A stretch of DNA of 22,487 bases. Source: Christensenella sp. UBA4636 (lineage in GTDB: Bacteria; Bacillota; Clostridia; Christensenellales; Borkfalkiaceae). Positions 6,561 to 14,370 of the stretch are shown piece by piece. The DNA lies in NCBI GenBank assembly GCA_002405915.1, contig DHMS01000048.1:24041-46527 (forward strand), written 5' to 3'. The translations under genes and the position numbers were made by a program. The notes below the pieces were generated by a model. The model saw nothing but the letters and a program-made list of their open reading frames with translations, did no database searches and had not been told where the DNA came from. Each line of letters begins with the position of its first letter. Positions within the stretch are counted from its first letter, which is position 1.

Positions 6561-7751
6561 ATGAAACTTATTGAACGTGATTTTTATCTTGAAAAGCTTA
6601 AAAACGTAATTGGCACGCCGGATATAAAGATAATCACTGGCGTGCGCCGTAGCGGAAAATCGAAATTATTAGAAGCATTCAAGCGATATATAATGGAGAA
6701 TATTCCGAATGCCAACATTGTGCATATAAATTTTAACCTTGAAGAGTTTGAAAAACTAAAAGATTACCATGCGTTGAATGCGTATATCGATAATGCATAT
6801 GTGAAAAAAGCCGATAACTTTGTTCTAATCGATGAAGTACAACTTTGCCCGAACTTCGAACTGACTATAAACAGCCTTCACGCACAAGAAAAATACGATA
6901 TATATCTCACGGGTTCGAATGCGTTTTTGCTGAGTTCCGATTTAGCAACCCTTTTTACCGGCAGAACATTTGAAATCAAGGTTTACCCGTTTTCTTTCAA
7001 AGAATATCTCGAATATTTTGAACCGCAAAATCTTTATGCAGCATTCGACAATTACATTAAAGAAGGTGGCATGTCCGGTTCTTACCTTTATCGCGATATA
7101 GAATCGAAATACGACTATATTAAAGAGGTTTTTGATACGCTCATTGTTCGGGACATAAGGCAAAAATATAAAATAAAAAATTCGGTATTGATGGATAGAC
7201 TTGTAGATTTTTTGATGGATAACATATCGAATCTTACTTCCGCCCGCAACATTGCCGATACTCTTACCTCAAATAAAGATAAAATCAATCACAAGACAAT
7301 AAACAGCTATATTCAATATCTTTGTAATGCTTTTGCGTTTTATAAAATTCGCAGATATGATATACAAGGGAAAAAATATCTTTCATCTAACGACAAATAT
7401 TATTTAAGCGACCACTCTTTCCGTTACGCAAAGTTAGGCACAAGAAATCTCGATTATGGGAGAATTATGGAAAATATCGTCGCAATTGAGTTGTTACGTC
7501 GCGGATATGAGGTTTACGTCGGGGTTCTTTATAAAAAAGAAATTGATTTCGTAGCAATAAAGCGTAACGAAAAAATTTATATACAGGTTTCGGATAACAT
7601 TTCCGATTTAGCGACGTTTGAGCGGGAAACTACGCCGTTAATACAGATTAAAGACGCATATCCAAAGATGATAATCGCACGCACACGACATGAGCAATAC
7701 GATTATGAAGGCATTTCGATTATCGATATAGCCGATTGGTTAATAAAATAA
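6561..7751 (+). CDS. AAA ATPase with DUF4143 (PD-D/ExK-like) C-terminus
   Basis: The 396-aa protein has a Walker A GVRRSGKS at residues 27-34, a Walker B NFVLIDEVQ ending in DE at 91-92, and a TGSNA sensor-like motif at 117-121. The middle is helical with a winged-helix look, and the C-terminus holds KEIDFVAIKRNEKIYIQVS, the PD-(D/E)xK-like core of DUF4143 in which the usual ExK is replaced by IQV. Such proteins are common, often in several copies per genome, in gut bacteria and archaea, and their role is not settled. Ribosome binding site GAGGTGAT. Two 60-nt lines I counted within the gene are about one third GC against nearly half in the locus to the right, and its codons are more AT-rich than those of its neighbours, so recent acquisition is likely. 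It is a single gene with own operator, promoter and terminator. Confidence 0.9.
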   Translation: MKLIERDFYLEKLKNVIGTPDIKIITGVRRSGKSKLLEAFKRYIMENIPNANIVHINFNLEEFEKLKDYHALNAYIDNAYVKKADNFVLIDEVQLCPNFELTINSLHAQEKYDIYLTGSNAFLLSSDLATLFTGRTFEIKVYPFSFKEYLEYFEPQNLYAAFDNYIKEGGMSGSYLYRDIESKYDYIKEVFDTLIVRDIRQKYKIKNSVLMDRLVDFLMDNISNLTSARNIADTLTSNKDKINHKTINSYIQYLCNAFAFYKIRRYDIQGKKYLSSNDKYYLSDHSFRYAKLGTRNLDYGRIMENIVAIELLRRGYEVYVGVLYKKEIDFVAIKRNEKIYIQVSDNISDLATFERETTPLIQIKDAYPKMIIARTRHEQYDYEGISIIDIADWLIK

Positions 7752-7821
7752 TACCTATTCATTATTCTTCGGCAAAAAGTTGTCGGCATAAGTATGTAGC
7801 TCTTACACGCTTTATTTTTAT

Positions 7822-7849
7822 CCACACGCTGAGCGTGTGGTTTTCTTTT
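7822..7849 (+). terminator. Rho-independent terminator of the AAA ATPase gene
   Basis: Perfect 8-bp stem CCACACGC/GCGTGTGG with a TGA loop, followed by TTTTCTTTT. Confidence 0.9.
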
Positions 7850-7856
7850 ACAAGAA

Positions 7857-7886
7857 TTTGCGGGCGACTTTTCCGCCGCCCGCAAA
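7857..7886 (-). terminator. Hairpin after the 918-aa protein gene
   Basis: TTTGCGGGCG (7857-7866) and CGCCCGCAAA (7877-7886) form a perfect 10-bp stem 22 nt after the stop of the minus-strand gene. The T-run that should follow on the minus strand is weak (TTCTTG), so it may serve as an imperfect terminator or as 3' end protection. Confidence 0.55.
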
Positions 7887-7908
7887 CAGTAAATTATGAT
7901 AATGAGAG

Positions 7909-10665
7909 TTATTCCGTTATTAAGAGTTTGAACGAAGCCGTTTCTTTGCTTACGGGGTCGGTCACGGTGACGAGTTGCTCAACGCCTACCTTTGTGTAGT
8001 CGACCTTGCCCTCGAGCATGCTTTCAAGCACGGGAACTTCCTTGCCGGAAGAAGTACGCAAATAAAGCAACGTGTACTTTGCCGGATGAAGCTCGGGAGT
8101 GGGAACGACGGAAGTAAGCTCTGTACCCTTAGCGATATGGAGAACTTTTCCGTCAAGATTGCCGCTTAAATCGGGACGATAACTAATTATAGCGGGGGGT
8201 TCATTACCGTCTGCAGCTACTTCAAAGTAATCGATATTACCGGAGAAACCATTCGGGAGATAAATTCTTATTTCGTTTTCGCCTTTGTTAAGTTCAAAGG
8301 TACCGATGTCTACCATGCCCCACCAGAACATGTTACACCAATTTGTATAATCTTTACCGGCAGTGTCGCAATAAACTTTAAGCTGATTTCCCTTCGTAAG
8401 ATTTTGACTGTCGGAGTTTGTTGTAAAAATCAACTTACCGTCAACGTCTTTCGCATTGTTGACGTTTACATGTAAAAGACCCTTTATATCGTACGCGTCC
8501 GTTCCTTGCGCGCGCGCTTTAAGTTTGTAGCTTCCTTTTACAGGCGCATCTACGGACAATTTAAAATAAACCTTTTTACCGTTTTGGGTTTTGCTTAAAG
8601 AAGAAACCGCGCCTTTACCGCTTGAACCGTTCGATATAGTTACTCTCCCTTGTTCTTTTCCGTTTTCATCTTTAAACGGGTGTAATTTATTTGTCGTCGA
8701 GCCGTCAGCGTTAGTGATTGTATCGTAATATTCGGCGATAGCAACATTTTCCTTTATCGTGTACGCATTCGTCGTTTCCGCACCGTTTTCATCGAGCTTA
8801 TAAACGCAATCTTCCGCTTCGATAACGATAGGTTCGAATACGCGGAAATACGCCTGAACGGAGTGTTCGCCGTAAGTTATCGTTGCGCTCTGCGCGCCCG
8901 CAACGCTATAATCAAGTCCTGTAATCATATCTTCCGTTACGGGAACTTTAGTTGTCTGTGTGTAAGTTTTATTGCTTGCTTTATAAGTCATATCGGGGAT
9001 AATCATATAAAGCCCTGTCATGTTGTTAGGATATCCGCTTACAATATTACCATCTACAGTAGCTGTATACTTGAATAATTCCTTAAGAGCAACGCCTTTT
9101 TTAATTAAGAAAGCCTCGTCTTGGGTTTTTGCTACTTCGTTGTGAGTTGCAAGGCTCGTTTTAAAGGTATTTCTCGTGTTTACTACGGTTATTTTTTCTT
9201 CTGCAGTCGTGAAGCCTTTTACATAGAAATAGTCGATATTAGGAATCGTTGTAGACTTTGCGGCTTTTACGTAAATAACGTTTTCGCCCTCTTCAAGCTT
9301 TACCGTGCCTACGCTTACGTCCGTCCAATAGTATGCGTTAGACCAAGCGTTAGCCTTATAGCCGTTTGTCCACTGACCGGCGGACAAGCAATAATCTTGC
9401 GTGTCGGAAACGGCGTATTCGCCGTCCGTAGGCGCGTTCTCGGTTTGCTTTACGGCAATCATAAAAATGTCTTTAAGCGAGAGAGGAGTAAGATTTTGAA
9501 CGCTTGCGCGCAAGTCGTATTCGCCCGCTTTTGCTACGGTAATGTTTAATGTTGCTACCCATGCCGTACTGTTGCTTAAAGCCTGACGGTATTGATTTTC
9601 CGCGCCGTTTGCGATTTGACCCGAACCATCGGCTATTACGCCGTCGGCGGTTGTATACTGCCAGGTTAAAAAACCATTTACATTAGAACCTCCGCCCTTT
9701 ATTATGTTTTCAGCCTGGAAGTGTTCGGAAACAAAGTCGATATCTTCGAGAACGGAAGCGTATTTTACTACCGATTTGCCGTAAACGTACGCCGCTTTGA
9801 CTATTCCGTTGGTATCCTTATTCGCAAGCGCGGCAAGGGTTGAAGTGTAGGAGCCGAGCGAAGTTACGCCGTCGAAAATTTCAAACTTATAATATTTATC
9901 GATATCTAATATATTATAGTTCGAATAAGTGAGCATGTAAACGTTGTCCGTTTCGGTTGCCGTGAGAGTTGCAACGTTGCCGTCAATTTTTGCAACGAGC
10001 GTAGTTTTGTAAAGGTCGGTCGGGATATAAACCTTAACGGCGGGGCGCAAATTGTAATCAAACGCAATACCCGCGTTCCATTTCAAATCGCCCGTTACGG
10101 TCGAAGTTGCGGTATCGTCCGCAACGAAAGTCGTTCCGCCGGAAACGGCGCCGATATCGTCCGCCATATTGAGATATTTTTCGGCGGCTTTGCCGTAATT
10201 CAAAATGTCGGCGGACAAAGTCGTCAACTTTTTGTAAGCGTTCGCGTTGATACCGAGAGCTTTTGCCGAAGTGCTTTGATAAGTATCTAAAATCCCTTTT
10301 ACGGAAACGGTAGTTTCGTCAAATTTCGTATCGCCGTTATATACCGTGACGGTTACGTCTTTTGCCATATACTGCGCGCTTAAACCGCGATAAAAGAACT
10401 TGTAAGTATTATCTGTTTCACCTTGCTTTTCTCCGACAACAGTGTCGGAATATGCTTCTTTGCCCGTCCAAGCGAAAGTAGCCGTAACTTTTTCCGCGTT
10501 AGGAATTTCCGCCGATATAACGAGTGAGATATCCTGCCCTATGTTGAGGTTTGCTTTAAGCCCCGTCGTAGCCGAAGCTTTTGTTAAAGTAGTTATGCCC
10601 GTAATGCCGAAAACGAAGGTTAAAGCCAAAAGGGCGGTCATTAAATAATTTTTAATGTTTTTCAT
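7909..10665 (-). CDS. Secreted modular protein with two CBM6/35-like and Ig-like domains
   Basis: The start is the ATG at 10665, 6 nt after GGAGG; a longer frame from a TTG at 10692 would read through that ribosome binding site. This gives 918 aa. Residues 1-32 are a signal peptide ending near KASA. Residues about 36-165 and 190-320 are two related beta-rich modules of a type often seen at the N-terminus of gut-clostridial secreted proteins (each ending in a LNYGKAAEKY or AYVYGKSVVKY helix). Residues about 325-500 are a CBM6/35-like module (FQAENI at its start, NIDYFYV at its end), about 505-620 Ig-like, about 625-825 a second CBM (IEAEDCVYKL to NIDYFEV), and the rest Ig-like. The last about 290 residues are closely related to those of the 552-aa lipoprotein. 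No catalytic domain, sortase signal or S-layer domain seen. Last gene of the operon. Probable role: glycan binding outside the cell. Confidence 0.85.
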   Translation of the reverse strand: MKNIKNYLMTALLALTFVFGITGITTLTKASATTGLKANLNIGQDISLVISAEIPNAEKVTATFAWTGKEAYSDTVVGEKQGETDNTYKFFYRGLSAQYMAKDVTVTVYNGDTKFDETTVSVKGILDTYQSTSAKALGINANAYKKLTTLSADILNYGKAAEKYLNMADDIGAVSGGTTFVADDTATSTVTGDLKWNAGIAFDYNLRPAVKVYIPTDLYKTTLVAKIDGNVATLTATETDNVYMLTYSNYNILDIDKYYKFEIFDGVTSLGSYTSTLAALANKDTNGIVKAAYVYGKSVVKYASVLEDIDFVSEHFQAENIIKGGGSNVNGFLTWQYTTADGVIADGSGQIANGAENQYRQALSNSTAWVATLNITVAKAGEYDLRASVQNLTPLSLKDIFMIAVKQTENAPTDGEYAVSDTQDYCLSAGQWTNGYKANAWSNAYYWTDVSVGTVKLEEGENVIYVKAAKSTTIPNIDYFYVKGFTTAEEKITVVNTRNTFKTSLATHNEVAKTQDEAFLIKKGVALKELFKYTATVDGNIVSGYPNNMTGLYMIIPDMTYKASNKTYTQTTKVPVTEDMITGLDYSVAGAQSATITYGEHSVQAYFRVFEPIVIEAEDCVYKLDENGAETTNAYTIKENVAIAEYYDTITNADGSTTNKLHPFKDENGKEQGRVTISNGSSGKGAVSSLSKTQNGKKVYFKLSVDAPVKGSYKLKARAQGTDAYDIKGLLHVNVNNAKDVDGKLIFTTNSDSQNLTKGNQLKVYCDTAGKDYTNWCNMFWWGMVDIGTFELNKGENEIRIYLPNGFSGNIDYFEVAADGNEPPAIISYRPDLSGNLDGKVLHIAKGTELTSVVPTPELHPAKYTLLYLRTSSGKEVPVLESMLEGKVDYTKVGVEQLVTVTDPVSKETASFKLLITE

Positions 10666-10676
10666 GAGTTTCCTCC

Positions 10677-10820
10677 TTATTTTGTCCACCAATTATCGGC
10701 GTCATCGCTCCAATAGGTGAAGCCTTCTTTTGCGTTCTCGGACGTTCTTATCACGTCGAGTTGTTCGTCGAAGTTGACTTTTTCAACTTCGCACGGAGTG
10801 AAAGTTAATTTTTGTTTCAT
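10677..10820 (-). CDS. 47-aa small acidic Trp-rich protein
   Basis: ATG at 10820-10818, stop TAA at 10679-10677, with an AGGAGA ribosome binding site 8 nt before the start. The stop codon directly abuts the GGAGG of the 918-aa gene, so the two are tightly packed and probably co-translated. The product has 10 acidic and 6 basic residues, one Cys (Cys10), no signal peptide and no membrane helix; its tail YWSDDADNWWTK has three Trp. The pattern EVEKVNF then DVIRTS resembles short uncharacterised proteins I recall from gut Clostridia, often beside surface-protein genes; this is memory of a pattern, not a search. Function unknown. Peptide precursor, chaperone-like partner of the secreted protein, and upstream regulatory ORF are all possible. 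Confidence 0.7.
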   Translation of the reverse strand: MKQKLTFTPCEVEKVNFDEQLDVIRTSENAKEGFTYWSDDADNWWTK

Positions 10821-10850
10821 GGGGTATCTCTCCTATAAAAAATATTTTTT

Positions 10851-10907
10851 AAAAGCGACATACCAAACGCGCTTTTTTACTTGCGCGTTTGGCTTGTTTT
10901 CGCTTTT
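10851..10907 (-). terminator. Nested intra-operon hairpin (attenuator or processing site)
   Basis: Inner stem CCAAACGCGC/GCGCGTTTGG (10 bp, 10-nt loop) is enclosed by an outer stem AAAAGCGA/TCGCTTTT (8 bp), followed on the minus strand by an A/T-rich run ending in six T. It lies between the GH3 stop (10920) and the 47-aa start (10820), with no other good promoter in the gap. A partial terminator or an RNA-stability element would let the flanking genes be expressed at different levels. Confidence 0.65.
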
Positions 10908-10919
10908 TAAAGACTTTAA

Positions 10920-13900
10920 TTATGCCTTTTCGACAAACAACAAAGCTTTGCCAAGCGATGACGAGTCTGAAACAATTATTTCGACTTTGTCTTTATCGCC
11001 TACGGGGTATTCCGCCTTAACCTTATCGCCGTCGATTGTGAGCGAAACCATTACCTTGTCGCCCGATTTTATCGTGACGGTGTTTCCTTCCGCGTCGGAA
11101 GTTACTTTGCCGTCTTTAGCGAGTGCGTAATACTTAATCGCGTTGAAGTAAGCTTCCGCCTTTTCGTCGCTCGTAGTTTCCGCTTTGCTTTCAACTTTTT
11201 TCGTAGCGGTTGCAGTTGTCGCCACCGTCGCCGCCGTTTCGGTTGCCGTTGCTACAGTTGCAGTCGTCACGGGGTGCGCAGAAGTGTTTTCTTCTTTGGG
11301 CTTAACTTCCGTTATGCGTATGGCGGTTTGTTCGCACACGCACTTTTCGCCGACCGCGACCGGCTTTTTTATAAGCAAAGGTTTAACCCACAGCCAGAAG
11401 CAAAGGAACAAAAATCCGCAATCTATTATAATATTGATAAATACAAGCGACGGAATCCACCAGTTAAACGTAGGTATAACCGTAAACGAAGTCGTTGTAA
11501 AATTCGGGTCGTAGTTCTTCGTTCTATAATAAGTGTTGCAGAACGAATACAAACTGTTTTTAACCGAGCGAACGGCAAGCGCCATATCTACGGCGTTGTT
11601 TTCGTCGAGTTCCGCGCGGTTTGCGACTGCGCCTTGGAACCTCAAATCGTTACCGGAACGAATAAGGCTTGCAGTCGTTCTCGTTCCGCTGTTTACGTCG
11701 TAGTCGGTTATAATCGAACCTTTAAAGCCCCATTCTTCGCGCAAAATCTGCGTGTTAAGCGCATACGAATACGCGCACATTACGCCGCCTACGTTATTAA
11801 AGGAAGTCATTATAAAGTTCGTATTGCCCTCTTTTACCGTCCATTCGAAAGCTTTGAGATAATTTTCTCTTAAATTTTGTTCGGTAATCCAAGAGTTATA
11901 GTTACGCGGGTTAATGCCCGGGGTAGAAATTACGAAGTGTTTAACGGACGGTTGAATACCATGCGTTATCATGCCATAAACTTCTTTTGAGCCGAGCTTG
12001 CCGCAAAGCACGCCGTCCTCGCCGAACTGTTCGAAGTTTCTGCCGTTATACGGGTGGCGGTGCGTGTCGAGCGCGGGTGCGTACATGCCTATCGTTCCCG
12101 TTTTAGAAACTTCGGAAGCCATAGCCGCGCCAGCCTCTCTTAAAAGGTCTTTGTTCCACGTCATACCCATCAGGGCTTCGCACGGGAAAGCCGAAACGTC
12201 GGCTAACTGGTCGAACGAAAGGGTCGAGTTGTTAAGCCCCGCGGGTCCGTCGAAAACTCTGTCCTTAGGCTTACCTATGCTTTCTGCTGCAAGCGTACCG
12301 CAAGAACAACGGGTGACTATGTCCTTAACGTCGAGTACGGTGAGCTGGCTCAAAAGTTCGCTCCACTTGGGCGAATCGTAATCTTTGCCGAGTTCGAGAA
12401 TGAGTTCTTCGTTTGCGACTATCTTTTGTCCGCTTCCTCTAAGGTCGGTTAAGGTAGGCGCGGAACCGTCCTCAAGAGTGTAAAGGAAGAGTTTGCGTTC
12501 GGCGTTAAGCGTAGGCATTTGCACGTCTTTATAGTAAACGTCGTCGTCCATATATCCGAAGATACCGGCGGTTTTCGTTATATCGTAGCCTTTCGTTCTC
12601 GGCGCAAATTTAGCTTTCGGGAACGTTCCGGCAAAGTCCGCGCGCGAAAGATAAGTTATCTTTTCGTCCGTATCGTTGCTTCCGTCTATCGGCACGCCCG
12701 CTTCCGCGGTTTCACCCGTAAAGCGGTTTTCTACTTTGTTGCCCGTTGCGGGGTCTGTTTCGAATTTGAAGCCGCTTGAAGCGATTTTAAACGTAAATTC
12801 GGCATTATCGCAAGCGTTTATTTCATGCGCGTTGTTTCTGAGCGAAAGCGTGTAAGTCCCGCCGTCGAGTTCCCAGCCTTTAAAGCCGTTTCCGTTTTTG
12901 TCGTAGCAATCGTAAGACGCTATATCGTAAAGATTAAATTCAAGCTTTACTATTTCGCTGTTTAATTTTTCTTTGCCGTCCGCTTCCGAAGCGGGGTAGA
13001 GCGTTTTGGTTTTTGCAAAGTCCGTTAAGGCAACGTACGGCTTTTCGATTCCGCCCTTAGTATAAGGCGCGGTAGCGTAAAGCTGAACGACCTCTTTACC
13101 CGCAACTTTGCCCGTGTTTTTAACTTCGACCAAAACCTCAACCGTGGTGTTTTTGTCTTTTATTTCCGCGCCGTTTGCAAGCGTTGAGGACGTTTCCTGT
13201 CCGTTTGTTTTTACTGTTACGCCCTTTAAAGCCCATTCAAAGCTCGTATATGTAAGCCCGTAACCGAACGGATACTGAACGACTTTGTCGTAAGAAGTAC
13301 CTTTCGCAGTGAAGTATCCTTCCTTGTCTGCCGTTTCGTACCACTTATAGCCGATATAGATGTCTTCCGTATAAGCGATTTGCTTCGACGAGCCGTAAGA
13401 AGCGACGACCGCATCGGATATGTACGGGGCGTTTTCCGTGGTGGAATAAGCAAAAGTATCGGTTGTTTTTCCGCTGGGGTTAACTTCGCCTTTAAGTATT
13501 TTGCCTATGGCGTTTGCGCCCGACTGCCCGGTATACGGAACGTACATAACCGCGTCCACGCCGTCAAGCTCTTCTAAAAGCCCGAGTTCCATCACGTTGC
13601 CGCTGTTGACTATAACGATTACGTTTTCAAAGTTTTCCGCGCAGTATCTTATCATCGCTTCTTCCTTTAAGGAAAGCTGACAAAAGTTTCTGTTATCGGC
13701 GTCTGCGTCGACGTAAGAAACCTTCCAAGGCTTGCTGAAAGACTGCGAAGCCGTATCGGCAAGGTTTGCGTCGTCGCCTCTGTTTTCGCCGGTGAAACGA
13801 GAAATCGCAACGATTGCCGTGTCTGAATACGCCTTTGCATAGTTTCTGTACGTAAGCGAAGAGTCTTTACCCCACCAATCGACGGCGGGGTTAGCCTGCT

Positions 13901-14354
13901 TTTCCTTAAAGAAGTTGTAGAGGTTAGCATTTATCGCAAAGCCCGCGTTTTCAAGCGCGCCTTTTAGGAAAACCGCGTTTTCCTTTTCGAGCGTAACGGA
14001 ACCGGAGCCGCCGCCGAAAACGTAAAAGCCGTTCACGTCGGAATCGGTACCGCCAACGCCGAACAAGTTAACCTTATACTTTTCTTCCTCTTCGAGGTCG
14101 GAAAAATCCAAGGGAAGCGCGCCGTTGTTTTTTAATAGGGTTATTCCCTCTTCGGCAACGCGTTGAATAACCTTGTCGCTTTCCGCAAGGGCTTCTGTCG
14201 AGCTTGTCGTGTCGTACACGATTTTGTCCGGGCAAAGGTGGGACGTTATTTCGTTCTCGTGCGCGTAACAAATGCAATCGCCCACGATTATGACAACGAC
14301 AAGTATTGCCGCGCCAACCGTTGCAAGTATCTTTTTAATTAGTTGTGAATTCAT
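10920..14354 (-). CDS. Membrane-anchored, domain-permuted GH3-family protein (1144 aa)
   Basis: Order: membrane helix (about residues 8-30); GH3 C-terminal-type domain (about 62-374: RVAEEGITLLKNNGALPL, IVNSGN at 248-253, YPFGYGLTYTSFEW at its end); fibronectin-like domain (about 375-525); then the GH3 barrel (about 655-930: HPYNGRNFEQFGED, VKHFVIS, TEQNLRENYLKAFE, GFKGSIITDY with the expected nucleophile Asp884); second membrane helix (about 966-995); Thr/Ala-rich linker; cytosolic domain with YFNAIKYYALAKD. Ordinary GH3 enzymes have the barrel first. Permuted order is known from some rumen beta-glucosidases. The KHF motif lacks the usual N-x-x-E that follows, so substrate or activity may differ. 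Both ends are in the membrane or cytosol, the catalytic part outside. AGAGGA ribosome binding site 6 nt before ATG; 16 nt after the lipoprotein stop, same operon. Confidence 0.88.
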   Translation of the reverse strand: MNSQLIKKILATVGAAILVVVIIVGDCICYAHENEITSHLCPDKIVYDTTSSTEALAESDKVIQRVAEEGITLLKNNGALPLDFSDLEEEEKYKVNLFGVGGTDSDVNGFYVFGGGSGSVTLEKENAVFLKGALENAGFAINANLYNFFKEKQANPAVDWWGKDSSLTYRNYAKAYSDTAIVAISRFTGENRGDDANLADTASQSFSKPWKVSYVDADADNRNFCQLSLKEEAMIRYCAENFENVIVIVNSGNVMELGLLEELDGVDAVMYVPYTGQSGANAIGKILKGEVNPSGKTTDTFAYSTTENAPYISDAVVASYGSSKQIAYTEDIYIGYKWYETADKEGYFTAKGTSYDKVVQYPFGYGLTYTSFEWALKGVTVKTNGQETSSTLANGAEIKDKNTTVEVLVEVKNTGKVAGKEVVQLYATAPYTKGGIEKPYVALTDFAKTKTLYPASEADGKEKLNSEIVKLEFNLYDIASYDCYDKNGNGFKGWELDGGTYTLSLRNNAHEINACDNAEFTFKIASSGFKFETDPATGNKVENRFTGETAEAGVPIDGSNDTDEKITYLSRADFAGTFPKAKFAPRTKGYDITKTAGIFGYMDDDVYYKDVQMPTLNAERKLFLYTLEDGSAPTLTDLRGSGQKIVANEELILELGKDYDSPKWSELLSQLTVLDVKDIVTRCSCGTLAAESIGKPKDRVFDGPAGLNNSTLSFDQLADVSAFPCEALMGMTWNKDLLREAGAAMASEVSKTGTIGMYAPALDTHRHPYNGRNFEQFGEDGVLCGKLGSKEVYGMITHGIQPSVKHFVISTPGINPRNYNSWITEQNLRENYLKAFEWTVKEGNTNFIMTSFNNVGGVMCAYSYALNTQILREEWGFKGSIITDYDVNSGTRTTASLIRSGNDLRFQGAVANRAELDENNAVDMALAVRSVKNSLYSFCNTYYRTKNYDPNFTTTSFTVIPTFNWWIPSLVFINIIIDCGFLFLCFWLWVKPLLIKKPVAVGEKCVCEQTAIRITEVKPKEENTSAHPVTTATVATATETAATVATTATATKKVESKAETTSDEKAEAYFNAIKYYALAKDGKVTSDAEGNTVTIKSGDKVMVSLTIDGDKVKAEYPVGDKDKVEIIVSDSSSLGKALLFVEKA

Positions 14355-14370
14355 ATTATCCTCTCTTGGC

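Noticed and set aside
10666..10692. Nine-codon N-terminal extension of the 918-aa protein from a TTG
   Set aside because: The extension overlaps the stop of the 47-aa ORF and contains the GGAGG that serves the ATG at 10665; the signal peptide fits the shorter form.
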